64,000 nucleotides of DNA from Adiantum capillus-veneris (GCA_014529385.2 CM043969.1:69204676-69268675); one strand, 5' to 3'. Counted from the first letter of the stretch, positions 1 to 11,059 are shown. Program-made: numbers and translations. Notes: generated from the sequence alone by a model not told the origin.

Positions 1-226
1 ATAGGACATAAGTTGATTTCCCCGATCAAAGAGTGATAGTTTGCTGAGAGTTTGTTGGTTGTGTTGATAGCTTATTTCACTATATTCACTTCTTTGACAT
101 CATCAAAGAATCTCCGTGCCCCATTTGATTCACTTTTCTAAGTATTGACATTATGTTAGTGCCAGATAGCTATGCTACACAAGTCTGATCACGAGGACCT
201 TCTAACATTGGCATCATTGCTAGGGA
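1..226 (+). mobile_element. 3' part of a 5' LTR plus primer-binding site of gypsy element D
   Basis: The stretch ends in CTTCTAACA at 207 and is followed at once by TTGGCATCATTGCTAGGGA (208-226). The two intact gypsy elements here have the same layout: an LTR ending in CA, then TTGGCGTCATTTCCGGGA (element B) or TTGGCACCGCTATCGAGGA (element A). This is the Tat/Athila-type primer-binding-site form (TTGGCGCCGTTGCCGGGGA-like). I infer that 1-207 is the end of a 5' LTR whose start lies outside the window. Its gag/protease remnant resumes at about 18.8 kb, beyond the inserted DNA transposon. No second LTR was found to prove it. Confidence 0.5.
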
Positions 227-605
227 TATGACCCTTAGGTGGTGAGCTCTAGTTGTATTCATAGCCTTCTTTTCTAGAGATTTTGTTGCCCATTCTGTTT
301 ACACCTTAGCAGCACAGTGAAGCAGCTAGATACGGGGTTTAGTGATTGGTAGAGGCTAGATGTCAAGGACTTAGTAGATCTACTCTTGAGAGTTATGAGT
401 GAGATACAAAAGGAATTTTATTTTTCAGTTTTCTCAATGCTTTGAAAGTACTGTTTTGCAATTTGTTTTACCTTCAAATTGCACTTTTTTGTCAGTTTTT
501 GTTCATAGAGTCATTTCAACATGTAGGAGTAGGGTAAGGAGTAACTACCACCATCAAATTTGGATTGAAAGATTAGAGCAAAAACTATTGAAAACTATAT
601 TTGGG
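227..605 (+). other. probable untranslated leader of gypsy D, left of the DNA transposon
   Basis: AT-rich sequence with no convincing coding frame lies between the primer site and the 6-bp CAAAAG target duplication (606-611). It appears to continue at 17227 on the other side of the inserted transposon, as a leader between LTR and gag. The 111-residue open frame at 399-734 runs across the transposon boundary and has no recognisable domain, so it is not called. Confidence 0.35.
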
Positions 606-640
606 CAAAAGGGTGAAAGCATGGTTTGGTGGTACAAAAA
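606..640 (+). repeat. left target duplication (606-611) and left terminal inverted repeat (612-640)
   Basis: CAAAAG is followed by the TIR, which begins GGTGAAAGCATGG and ends in GGTACAAAAA. The reverse complement of 17192-17220 is the same except for one G/C difference at the fourth base. The TIR contains GGTTTGGTGGTAC, which resembles the TTTGGTAC and TTTGGTAG units that fill the element's internal minisatellites. Confidence 0.7.
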
Positions 641-1496
641 AAGGACCTATTTTGCTTCTACCTGGTTGGTACTTCTACATATGTCCACACTTTGGAGGGA
701 ACCTTTTTTTTTCATCTATGTTAAAGAATGGTAGGAAGGAAATTTGTATGATTTAAACTTTCCATGAAAGAAAACGTGGGTGGGGCAATAAGTAATGCGA
801 GTGGTGTTTTGAAACCGTGCCAAAAGTCCCATCACAGACTGCGTTTGTGAGTGGCGCAGTTGCTCAACACATTTTCCAGCTTCCACCTTGCTCTCTTACT
901 ACATCACCTTCTGCAAACCACTACAGTTGCAGGTAACAAGCTCCCCGGCTACTCACAATTAGGAAGATGAGGACGCCAGCGAGGAAATCAGCAGCCAAAG
1001 CGTCACCTGACAATGGGAAAAAGAAGAAGAGGACAATGGATGCAAAATCCCCTCGGAACATTGACACCCCAAATACGAGGGCTAGCAAGGGGGCCTCCTT
1101 TGTGGAGAGGGAGAAACCTGTTGTGTCCATGGAGACTTCATTTAAGCCAGGGCCTCTTTTTGCCGATGATGAGACTCCACGGTCATCTACAACATCTAAA
1201 GGTAGGTGCTATGAGAGCTGTGCGTTTTCTGGTGATTTACCATTTTATTTTCCATGCATGCAAGCTTCTGCATGTCTTTTATCTGATGAGGTCTGCATTT
1301 GCTTTTTTTGCATGCAGCAAGTACATGTGCATGTTTGGGATCTTCTTAGGAATTTAGGGTTTAGGAAAGTTACAAAGTTACATGTATAAGATGCTCTTTA
1401 GATTGCTAACTTCCATGCATGCAAGTGCAAAAATCAGTATATGTTGTGCATGAGCATAGCACAAAGTTGAAGCTCAGTAGGGATGTCAGCATAACC

Positions 1497-1565
1497 AAAT
1501 TTGGTTAGTACCAAATTTGGTACTAACCAGTACCAAATTTGATACTAACCACTACCAAATTTGGC
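1497..1565. repeat. short cluster of ACCAAATTTGGTAC-type palindromes in intron 1
   Basis: Four near copies of TACCAAATTTGGT follow one another. The unit is itself a palindrome. It lies in the predicted first intron of the coiled-coil/RING-like gene and is the first of many TTTGGTAC-bearing blocks inside the DNA transposon. Confidence 0.7.
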
Positions 1566-2594
1566 TTTGCACACAACTGAATTTTGCAATTGTCACCTAA
1601 ATGAGATACATTCATTCATTCCATGTGTTTTGTTTTGCACAATTGAAAGGAGGCATATAATGAGGGCATGTCTTTACTTGCGTGTTGTTTCCACATCGCA
1701 GGAAAAAACAAGATGGAGGAGTACCCTATCTTGACAAAGTTCTGCTATACAGCACAAGAGCTTCATGATGAGTATGGATTGAGCATGGAGGGGGTGCTGC
1801 CAAAGGATCTTACGGAAGATGACATCCCCGATGACCAGTGGCTCACTGTATTCAGGCATTCTAGCCAGAAGAAGACAAAGATTTACTTAAATCACATGCA
1901 GCCACAGCTTGAGGATGAATGCAGGTTCCTATTCCATAAGGTGTACCAAGCCCCACCATCATGTGGGGAGATCACTACAAAATTTGCCCGTTGTTTTGCA
2001 TATGAGAAGTGTCATGCAGCCACAAAGGACCCTGCGGTCCACAGGGTTGCATGGGCCAGGTTTGGTGAGAGTGTACTCAACATGTGTTTCTCCCGACCAT
2101 GAGGCTTGGAAAGAAGGTTGAGAATTGGCGAAAGGCAAACGGTGCATCCCAAGGAGGCCACCCGTCAAATACCAAGAAGCCCCGACTTACGCCAGTTGGT
2201 AGTATGCCCCATACACAGAAAGTCCCCCCATAGCGTCATGAGAAGAAGACACCTGATTATATTGCGGACCTTGAAGCTATGGTTGGGAGAGTCCCTTGGA
2301 CATGTGTTGGGGTAGCCGATAGGCTGAAAGAGCTGACAATGTCTCTGAAGCAAAAGAAGGAAACACTCTTGAGGGCAGAGGGTTCCAATAAACTTGTCAA
2401 GCAGATTATGGACGACATCAAGGAATATGAGACCCAACTGGAAACACTGAGAGAGGCCAACACTGGCGATGACGCAGAAATCAATGTGATAGAAGCTAAT
2501 TTGGCTACCAGTCAAAGGATGCTACGTTGATACGGAATCAGTGAAGATACGTCATTGCTCGACAAGGAGATTCTAGAGCAACAGGTGCTGGTAG

Positions 2595-3425
2595 TTTTCG
2601 GAGTTTTTGGTAGAACTGTTTATGCTTGGTTTGGTGGGATTGGTAGTGTTAGGTACCTTTGGTAGAACTGTTTATGCTTGGTTTGGTGGGATTGGTAGTG
2701 TTAGGTACCTTTGATAGAATTGTTTATGCTTGGTTTGGTGGGATTGGTAGTATTAGGTACTCATGGTAGAACTGTTTTTATTCTAGGTAGTTTATGGTTT
2801 CCTTCTATCTTATGGTTTGGTATTTCTGGTACTATGAAGAAGTTTTGGTACTTTAAGGTACTATTTGAAAGTGCTACAAAAAGCGCTTCTGTAGTTTGAT
2901 TGGGTAGTTTTGGTAGTTTTGGTACTTTTAGGTACTATTTGAAAGTGCTGTAAAAAGTGGGTTTGGTAGTTTGATTTTGGTAGTTTTGGTACTTTTAGGT
3001 ACTATTTGAAAGTGCTGCAAAAAGCTTGCTTGGTAGTTTGATTTTGGTAGTTTTGGTAGTTTTGGGTACTTTTAGGTACTATTTGAAAGTCATGCAAAAA
3101 GCTTGTTTGGTAGTTTGATTTTGGTAGTTTTGGTACTTTTAGGTACTATTTGAAAGTGCTTCAAAAAGTGGCTTTTGGTAGTTTGATTTTGGTAGTTTTG
3201 GTACTTTTAGGTACTATTTGAAAGTGCTGCAAAAAGTGGCTTTTGGTAGTTTTGATAAGGTTTGGGTAGTTTAGTTCTGCATTGAGTGTATTTATATGTT
3301 TTTGGTACTATATGATTCCCGAGTTTGGTAGTTTTTGGTAGTTTTGGTGGTTTTGGTAGTTTGGGTTCTGTTTCGTAGTACAATACTTAGAAGTAACAGT
3401 CTCGGTATGACTTCTTGGTAGTTTT
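2595..3425 (+). repeat. minisatellite in the predicted intron between coiled-coil and RING-like exons
   Basis: Two arrays follow each other. Positions about 2605-2775 hold three copies of a unit of about 53 bp containing GAACTGTTTATGCTTGG and GTTAGGTACC. Positions about 2845-3260 hold about six copies of a unit of 65-75 bp containing TTTTAGGTACTATTTGAAAG and AAAAAG, separated by TTTTGGTAG runs. The block is flanked by a plausible donor (CAG/GTGCTGG at 2585) and acceptor (CAACAG/GCTGAG at 3458). Confidence 0.8.
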
Positions 3426-4619
3426 TGAAACTAATTGGGACCGTTGGTTGTCAACAGGCTGAGTATGACACTCTGGAGAAAAAATGGAAGGAAGGTCAAG
3501 AGCATACCCTATTTGTGAAGGAGATGTTGTCTGATATCAGGCTTGGGAAGAGGTTCCTACTATATCCTAGGCCCCAGGTTAATGATTCGGTAAATGTGAT
3601 CCCGGTGTTTGGTATGTGTGTTGCATGCAGTGAGCCCTTGGAGTGCACACATGTAGTCGGAACCTTCATGCTAGAGTGCCGACACCAGTATCATCCCTTG
3701 TGCTTCAGTGCTCTGTTACAAAGCAGGGATCAGTGTGTCAAGCCGGGTTGTAATATGGTAATCTCTGATTTGGCAAAGTCCTGGGCTAGTGGGCTTCAAG
3801 TTGTCAAGAGTAAGTATGTGTGCATTTTTGAATACATATGCGCACTTGCAACTCAGTGAAATGCACACTTGCAACTCAGTGAGGTTTTCATACAAGTTAG
3901 TATGTGCTGTCTTTCTTTGTGTTTGCAGAGGAGCAGGATGCTGCAGTTGCTGACCATCACGCCACAAAGTCGGCTGCAAGTCGAATATGGGACGTGGATG
4001 AGGTGACAAGGGAGATATCAGATGTTCTCCACGATCTGAAACAAGGTAATTCTGTAGGGAAAGACAATGTGACGGGGCAAGGATGTGAGGCAACAGGTGA
4101 CAGCGAAAGTAAAAGTGAAGAGGAGGCCAGAGATGATAAAAAGACAGGTGACAGCGAAAGTAAAAGTGAGGACGAGGCCAGAGATGGTAAAAAGACTAAG
4201 GACAAGGAGGAAGGTAAAGTCTCTGTTGTTGTGGAGATGGATGCAAAGGAAAGCCAGGATGCTGCCAACACAAAGCTCGATGAAGCAACGGCCAAGAAGG
4301 GAGAGGAAGAACCCACAAAGGGGGGTGTTGGGGAGGGGGTGGAAACCACAAAGAGGAGTGAAGGGGAGGTCAAAGAGGGGTTGGAAGGCAACAACGATCG
4401 GAGGGAGGCCGAGGATGAGCAGGAAGAAGTACTTGCGAACAATACTGTTGTGGACAGCACCGACGGGGGCGTTGACTCTACTGCTGCCGATGTTGTTTCA
4501 AAGCGGAGAGGTGATTCCCCTGATTCCATGACCCTGCAGAAACTTTTCTATTTGCAGAGAAAGAAGCGCAATCGTGCCCATGATCAAGTATCCCGTGCAT
4601 GCAAACTGTAGCCAGTGAG

Positions 4620-4965
4620 AATCTATTGTATTCCGCACTTTGTGCTTTTTAGTGACTGAGTCAACTTGATTTTTTGGCCCTGAGCTTTATCTGTTCTCTC
4701 TATCTAGTTCTGTGTTGGTATGTTACCTTTCGTTACATTACTGTTTCAGTTGTCCTCACTATATGTGCATTGCAGTACCAAATTTGGTACTTTTTGGTAC
4801 TGTTGAACTTGGGTGCACGTCTGTCCACTATTACAGTACCAATTTGGTACTGTAATAGTGCACGTATGTCCACTATTACAATACCAATTTGGTACTTCTT
4901 GAACTTGCGATTTCGGATAGTACTTATCACTTGTGCAATACAGTACCAAATTTGATAGTTTTTGG
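4620..4965 (+). repeat. left arm of an internal inverted repeat
   Basis: Starting just after the stop of the + strand gene (4611), this sequence (CCGCACTTTGTGCTTTTTAG..., then GTGTTGGTATGTTACC, then TTTGGTAC units with GAACTTGGGTGCACGTC) reappears in reverse complement at about 6185-6680. The similarity is high, with a few substitutions and different numbers of TTTGGTAC units. The arm also serves as the 3' flank of the coiled-coil/RING-like gene. Confidence 0.75.
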
Positions 4966-5020
4966 ACTAGTTTTCTGTTTTAGATATGATGTTTGCACTG
5001 TGTATTTGTCCCCACTCATT

Positions 5021-5881
5021 ATGTTTGTTGGTGATGTAGTAAGTTGGTGGCTAGATGAGACACCGGCAACCACATTGTTGCAGCCTGATGTGGCTGCTAG
5101 ATGCGGGCGGATGATTGTGCTTGATCTTAATGGCGTGCTACTAACCAGCTACAGCGAAATCCCTGAGGAACTTGAGTGCCTGCCAAAGGAGCACACGCCA
5201 CGGGTAGTCTATCTCCAAAAGAATGTAATTTGTCTTGTAAGGACGGATGTGGAGCAGTTCATCCTATGGCTTAAACAAAAAGCCAGCCTAGTGTTGTGGT
5301 CCTGCTGTAGAAGGGAAAAACTGTTACACATGGTGAACGTGTGCTTCCCCAACCATAGAAGGCAAAAATATTTTGCAGGTAAAGCATGCCCGCTTTGAAT
5401 GTTGCAGGACATAAGTTACGCATACCTCTAACCTCGTTTTTTGGCATTAGCAGATATTCTCTCCCAAGAGGACTGTGAAATATGGCGGCCCCGTATGTCG
5501 AAGGTGCCGGTTGTGCCCAAACACATGGGCGATAAGCCCGTTTTCCTGAAGAAGCTACGGACGTTGTGGGCAAGGCACCCAAAGTACGATGCCAGCAACA
5601 CTATTCTTGTAGATGATTGTAGATACGAGTCTCTTAAAAATGACTATGAAAACTAAATGGCAATCCGATCATACGATCCCATGGTAGTAGGAACTGATTA
5701 CCTGTTTTACTTGCTGGATTTTGTTTTGCCTTGGTTGCTCGGGTGGATAAGGGATCGGTACCCAACAGCGTACACTCACAAAAACCCAGTCTTTGACACT
5801 GAAGACGATATTTCTGGGTACATTACTGATTACTTCATACAGATGGAGGGGTACTCCTATAAATTTGATCCCCCGAGGTAG
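5021..5881 (+). pseudogene. FCP1/SCP-like HAD phosphatase-domain gene, internal stop
   Basis: The product resembles the FCP1-like (NLI-interacting factor) phosphatase domain of the HAD superfamily, which acts on phosphoproteins such as the RNA polymerase II C-terminal tail. Motif I reads LDLNGVLL (about residue 35), with Asn where catalytic enzymes have the second Asp (DxDx[TV]). Motif III, ILVDDCRYES, is near 5603-5632. Two exons join in phase: donor at 5379 (GCAG/GTAAAG) and acceptor before 5453 (AGCAG/ATATTC), giving KYFADILSQED. A TAA at 5654-5656 then interrupts an otherwise continuous frame (NDYEN, stop, MAIRSYDP). The first in-frame Met after the repeats is 5021, but an upstream exon is possible. 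The gene lies in the loop between the two inverted-repeat arms, which suggests captured cargo. Family call is fairly sure; activity is doubtful. Confidence 0.68.
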
Positions 5882-6184
5882 CAGATTGCCATAATCATGT
5901 AAATAGTGGAATTTTGTAACCCGATACTATACATAATGGAAAACCACTTCTCTTGTTCAGACTGTCTTGGTATCTTGATCTCTACTATTGAAACCTCTGA
6001 CTAATTCTATGGAAACCTCTTGGAGCTAACCAGGTTGCCCAACATTTTAATTTTTGAGGCAGATAGCATCTATGTTTGACATACCTTTCATGTTATCAAC
6101 GTAGTTCTAGACATTGCTCAAGGTAGTCGTATCAAATACGAATAGACAAACTGAAAAATACCAAGAAATAAAGTAAACCATAAG
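5882..6184. other. 3' flank of the phosphatase-like gene
   Basis: AT-rich sequence after the TAG at 5879-5881. It contains AATGGAAAACC and AAATAGTGG stretches that could hold a polyadenylation site, but I see no definite signal and no coding frame. Confidence 0.3.
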
Positions 6185-6680
6185 TGATACAGCAAGTTCA
6201 AGGAGTACCAAATTGTACCAAATTTGGTACTATAATAGTGGACAAGAGTGCACCCAAGTTCAACACAGTACCAAAAAGTACCAAATTTGGTACTGTAATA
6301 GTGGACCGACATGCACCCAAGTTCAACAGTACCAGAAAGTAGAGAACCAGATAGAGAAATAAAGTAAACCATAAGTGATACACCAAGTTCAAGCAGCTCC
6401 AATTTGGTACTGTAATAGTGGACAGACGTGCACCCAAGTTCAATAGTATCAAAAAGTACCAAATTTTGGTATTGTAATAGTGGACAAAGAAGCACCCAAG
6501 TTCAACAGTACCAAAATGTACCAAATGCACATATCGTGAGGACAACTGAAACAGTAATGTAATAAAAGGTAACATACCAACACAGAACTAGATAGAGAGA
6601 ATAGATAAAGCTCAGGGCCAAAATATCAAGTTGACTCAGTCACTAAGAAGCACATAGTGCGGAATACACTTGGTACTGTT
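6185..6680 (-). repeat. right arm of the internal inverted repeat
   Basis: This is the reverse complement of the 4620-4965 block, including CACCCAAGTTCAACAGTACC, the run through AACATACCAACACAGAACTA, and the CACTAAGAAGCACATAGTGC end. It carries more TTTGGTAC units (about 6210-6520) than the left arm. It lies directly downstream of the transposase-like stop at 6726, so two convergent genes share the same 3' sequence. Confidence 0.75.
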
Positions 6681-6725
6681 GACTACCAGATTTGGTACTA
6701 TTGACTACCGGATTCAGTTGTTCAA

Positions 6726-7944
6726 TCAGGGCTTCTCATTGCCCTCAAGTAACATGGACGCACCTTCGTCGATCTCATCATCATGATATGGCATGCTATT
6801 GTATATCCTCTCATATACTTCAGTAGACAACTTGTATTGTAAAATTTGACCTAGGGATCTTGCAATAGGCTCCATCGGGAAACGTATGGCCCTAACAAGA
6901 TGTGAGTAGATCATTACCGGAGATGTGTGATCCAATAGCCGGTATGTATCAGCTTTTCCTTCAACTTGTCCATAAAAAAATCCTTCAACAACCTTCCCTC
7001 CTCTAACAATTTTGTTATGCCACTTATCCTTTTGTGCTTTCACCGTTTGGTACAACACTTCTGTGCATTTGATAATGTAGAAGTCTTCGTTTGCCTCAGC
7101 TGCTTTTACTGCAAAATTATCCCCTATGGATAGCATGCCACTTAACATTTCAGGTCACCTTCATATAGTGGCAGGTTGGACACTTGGCTCATCGGAATCG
7201 ATGTTGAATCTCCACCCTCCTCCTCGTCATCTTATTCGTCATCCCTAATTGTATCCCCGGAATCTGGCAATGGTTTGATGCAAACATATTTCCATTCTTC
7301 AATGTGCATTCTGTTCCTGCATCTTCTCCACAACCCACGCATACACGGATCACAAAAGCATGAAAGTGATCGAAAGCGTATGGCGGTGCAGTTGTCCTAT
7401 GAATAGCCATCAACACAATGAAATGAGCGGGAGCCAACGATGCGCTCACAGTCCCATTACAGATTGCACTGCACTTCATTCGCGCCAATAAGCCAAAAGA
7501 CTCTTTGCGTATTACACCTCTGAGACTATTCTCTTGGCTGAAAAGTTGCTTTCAAAAAGTTGACAACATCGGCTGCACACTTCATACGCCAGCCATCTGG
7601 TTTCAATTCCTCATGCGTCAAAGTTCTCTTGATGACTTCCCCTGCCCCATCATGTTCACCTTTTCCATGGCCGGATGCAGAGAAGTTATGCATCATGTGC
7701 AAGCCTGTCATTTGATAGTACCTGGCCACAAAATAGTAAGATATACGGGCCTTGAATTGTGAAGTAGCACCATCTGACCAAACCCAATGTTGTTGTAGAG
7801 AATGTCCTCGTTCTTTCAAGCACTTGTCATGCAGCAAGAAACAATGTTGTACAAACAATGTGTCATGTTGCTTGTCATCCAATGTGTAGAAGTGTAGCGA
7901 CTTCTATGTACCACCTGTTGCATTTCTTAAATAAGTGATGTGCA
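6726..7944 (-). pseudogene. DDE-type transposase-like gene, 3' half (catalytic end, CFC-x2-C, BAH-like domain)
   Basis: Read right to left, the sequence continues the half at 13542-16842; GTGCA is duplicated at the copia insertion. An in-frame TAG stands at 7904-7906. WSDGATSQFK (Asp at 7772-7774) and GHGKGEHDGAGEVIKR (Asp at 7649-7651) look like the second and third catalytic blocks of a DDE-like nuclease. The later part has a Cys cluster (CFCDPC near 7320-7340) and an acidic stretch. It ends in a domain at 6726-7148 with the pattern GDNFAVKA, FYIIKCTEVLY, VEGFFYGQ and MIYSHLVRAIRF, which resembles BAH-like chromatin-reading folds. Several stops and frame changes lie around 7180-7530. I recognise the motif set as a widespread eukaryotic transposase-like family but do not know its formal name. 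Confidence 0.6.
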
Positions 7945-8585
7945 TGTTAAGTATGGAGCCTGATTTACCCTTGTAATTTTCTGTGGTAAAAGCGCACATT
8001 TGTAAGGCCCCCATTATGAGGAGAAGCCATTGTGTGTGAAGGTAAATCACTCACTGGAAACCAAAATTTTCACATTCAAAAACCAGGGGCAACTTTAGGG
8101 GCCTCGGGGGCGGAAGCCCCCGAGACTTTTTTTTTTCCCTCGCCGGAATATTATGACCGGACGGCGGGCGGAAAGTGGTCGGAAAACAATCGCCGGCGGC
8201 CGTTGACCGGTGGTCGGAAGTCAATGGCCGGTGACCGGTGGCCGAATTCAAAAGCGGACTTGTCTTCTCAAGGGCAGCCACACATGGGCGGATTGGAGGG
8301 TCCAATTTGGACTTATCTACACAAGGGCGGCTACACATGGCTGCCTCTCATGAGAGAGGGCAGCCCTTTTGGCCTATAAAAGGAGGCCATTTCTACACAC
8401 ATTTCATAGTGTGAAGTTGATGCAACAAGGTGAGTGTGAGGTGGTGAGAGTGAAGCAAGGCGGGAGCTCCATTAAGGGTATAATCCCTTTGTAAACTACT
8501 TCTTGTTTTGAAGTACTAAAGCCATTGAGTGGCTGCTTTCCCATGGACGTAGCCCACATTGGGTGAACCACGTATATCGTGTGTA

Positions 8586-8684
<99 letters not shown>

Positions 8685-8768
8685 CTATAATCTCGTGTAT
8701 GTAAATCTGTCTCTCTCCATTAAGTAATCTACTCAATTATCTATTTAGCTACGTCTTATTTCCTAACA
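7945..8768 (+). repeat. 5' LTR of copia-1
   Basis: TGTTAAG...CTAACA, 824 bp. It includes a GC-rich block of GGCCGG-type repeats (about 8140-8250), a TATA box (TATAAAAGG, 8375-8383) and a (CT)n tract of about 95 bp (8586-8681). The long CT tract accounts for most of the length difference from the 3' LTR. Confidence 0.93.
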
Positions 8769-8841
8769 ACTGGTATCAGATCAAGGTTTGCTCGTAGCTA
8801 AATTATCTCAAGGAAAGGATTCCTTGAATTGAGTGGGAGTT

Positions 8842-9640
8842 ATGGCGCAGGAAGGGAAGCTCAAGATTGAGAAGTTCAACGGCAAAAACTACCAACATTG
8901 GAAGATGCAGATTGAAGACTATCTCTACCAGAAGGACCTCTATTTGCCACTATGCGGTCTTGCAAAGAAGCCCGCAACAATGGCAGATGAATCATGGATT
9001 GTCCTTGATCGAAAGGCACTGGGAACAATTCGGTTAAGCTTGGCGTCAACGGTGGCCTTCAATGTTTCGGACATGAAGACCACGGAGAACTTAATGAAGT
9101 CACTTGACGACTTCTACGAGAAATCCAATAAGATATTTCTTATGAAGCGCTTGTTCAATCTAAAGATGGCAGAGAATGGTTCAGTTGCAAAACACCTAAA
9201 TGACTTTAACACAAACATAAGTCAACTTCGATCGGTGAAAATCAATTTTGATGACGAAGTGCGAGCTCTCCTTATACTATCATCTCTGGGACAGCCTTGT
9301 GATGGCTGTAAGTAATTCTATTTCTGGCACAAATACTCTTAAGTTTGATGATGTTGTGAGTGTTCTACTAAGCAAGGAAATACGAAGGAGAAGCACAGGA
9401 AAATCATCAAGTGCTGCACTATCAGTGGAAACAAGAGGAAGGCCTAAGGAGAGGTTCAAAAACCAAAAGGGTCGTGATCGCTCAAGGCGGAGCAAGTCAC
9501 GCACAAAGTCAGTTCTTGAATGTTGGAACTCCAAGAAGGGCCACGTCAAGAAGGATTGCTGGTCCAAGAAGAAGAAGGAGACAGAGTCTCAAGACAACAA
9601 TCCAACATCGGAGGCCAATGTGGCAGGTAAAGTAGAGCAA
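8842..9640 (+). pseudogene. copia-1 gag (frameshifted)
   Basis: Gag forms the capsid-like particle around the retrotransposon RNA. The Met at 8842 (MAQEGKLKIEKFNGKNYQ) opens a typical copia Gag (UBN2/Retrotran_gag-like: KFNGKNYQHWKMQIEDYL, then LNDFNTNISQL). The frame is lost near 9290-9315 and resumes one frame over (SNSISGTNTLKFDDVV...). The basic nucleic-acid-binding tail has one zinc-knuckle remnant, CWNSKKGHVKKDCW. Its second Cys and one residue are missing relative to the CCHC knuckle (C-x2-C-x4-H-x4-C), so zinc binding is probably lost. Confidence 0.85.
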
Positions 9641-10925
9641 GATGCTCTAATTCTCTCATTAGACAATGTGTCTAATTCCTGGATAGTAGATTCCGGGGCT
9701 TCATTCCATGCGACACCACACAAGCAACATTTCCAAGACTACACCAAAGGTAATTTTGGGTATGTATACTTGGGAGATGATGAAGCTTGTGAGATTGTCG
9801 GCAAAGGTACAGTTTCTGTCAAAACTGCTAACGGAAATGAATGGAAGCTTAAAGATGTTAGGCATGTTCCTTCTCTTCGCAAAAATTTAATCTCTACAGG
9901 ACAATTGGACGATGAAGGTCACAACATTGCATTCTGAAACAAACGGTGGAAGATCTCAAAGGGATCTTTGGTGGTTGCCAAGGGAGAAAAGGTCGGTACA
10001 CTTTACTTGTGTACTATTAGCACGCAACCTTTAGCTTGTGCAACAACTACAGAAGTTGACAGTGCGGTGTGGCACTACAGACTTGGGCATATGAGTGCCA
10101 AAGGAATGCAAATCCTTCAAACAAAGAAGCTTCTATCAGGTTTGAAAGAAGTGGACTTAGAGTTCTGTGAAGATTGTGTTTATGGTAAACAAAAGAGGGT
10201 AAAATTTCAAAATTCAAGAAATGAAAGAAAAAATAAAAATCTTGAGTTGGTTCATTCTGATATTTGGGGCCTGCAAGTACACCATCACTTGGTGGCTCAT
10301 TGTACTATGTAATATTCATAGACGATGCGACTAGAAAAACATGGGTTTATGTCATGAACAATAAATCCGATGTATTTTCCATATTTCAAAGGTGGAAATC
10401 CTTTGTGGAGAATTAAATAGGTAACCAAGGTTAAATGCCTCAGATCCGACAATGGAGGTGAATATTGCAGCCAAGCTTTTGAAAGCTTTTGTGCTAGCAA
10501 TGGCATTCGGAGGCAAAGGACAACCCCAAGGACACCTCAGCAAAATGGTATTTCGGAAAGGATGAACAGGACAATCATGGAGCGAGCACGAAGCATGCGA
10601 CTACATGCAAGCCTACCGCTTGAGCTTTGGGCGGAAGCTGTAAGTACGTCTGTGTACTTAATCAATCGGTCACCCTCAATGGCATTGGATGGGGGAGTTC
10701 CAGAAGAGGCATGGATAGGTAAACCGGTGAATTATGCATTTCTCAAAGTGTTTGGGTGTGAGGCTTTCATGCACATAGATAGAAGCCTAAGATCATAGCT
10801 AGATGCAAAGTCCAAAAAGTGTTTCTTCATTGGCTATGGAGAAGGAGACTTTGGATATCGCCTATGAAATCCTGAAGATGGTAAAATCTTAAGGAGTAGG
10901 GATGTAATTTTTAATGAACAAAATA
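9641..10925 (+). pseudogene. copia-1 protease and integrase region (frameshifts and stops)
   Basis: Protease cleaves the polyprotein; its active-site motif WIVDSGASFH is near 9680-9708. A TGA at 9935 interrupts the frame before the GAG-pre-integrase segment (WHYRLGHMSAKG, CEDCVYGKQKR), which holds the HHCC zinc residues. The integrase core follows: HSDIWG, then FIDDATRKTWVY in a shifted frame near 10310, LRSDNGGEY near 10440 and QQNGISERMN near 10545, giving the D, D and E of the catalytic triad. Frame changes near 10270 and 10420 and stops near 10798 and 10867 disable it. Confidence 0.85.
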
Positions 10926-11059
10926 TGTACAAAGATTACTTGGAAAGAAAACAAACAAAAGAAAGAGGTGATGAGTACATGGAGCTTGAGGACGGTGAAG
11001 ACTCAAGGACTGCAAACGTTGACAATGTGCAACAACGTCAACCAAATGAGAAGCCTCAA

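Larger units (their letters stand above)
967..4611 (+). pseudogene. spliced coiled-coil / RING-H2-like / acidic protein gene of the DNA transposon (disrupted)
   Basis: Four exons can be joined in consistent phase: 967-1201 (then GTAGGT), 1703-2584 (acceptor CGCAG), 3459-about 3809 (acceptor CAACAG, donor GTAAGT) and about 3930-4611. Exon 1 is a basic, Lys/Arg-rich tail. Exon 2 encodes a charged region (MEEYPILTKF...) and a coiled coil (about 2320-2580). Exon 3 has a RING-H2-like zinc motif: CVAC, then CRHQYHPLC (C-x-H-x2-H-x2-C), then CVKPGC. Exon 4 is Glu/Lys-rich, with a repeated GDSESKSE unit. A RING-H2 protein could be a ubiquitin ligase; that is family knowledge, not shown here. The gene is broken in exon 2 by a frameshift near 2080, TAG at 2231 and TGA at 2528. 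I know no named family with this domain order. It starts about 330 bp inside the left TIR. Confidence 0.55.

Noticed and set aside
399-734. A 111-codon frame across the left transposon end
   Set aside because: It spans the target duplication and TIR; the shared WWYKK end with a frame at 17188-17373 only reflects the TIR itself.
3957-4529. A 190-codon Ser-rich open frame on the minus strand
   Set aside because: It is the complement of the Glu/Lys-rich acidic exon of the + strand gene; GA-rich codons read backwards give Ser/Leu. No domain.
8032-8379. 115-codon frame in the copia-1 LTR, repeated at 12839-13183
   Set aside because: It lies within both LTRs over the GC-rich GGCCGG repeat; untranslated or promoter sequence, no domain.
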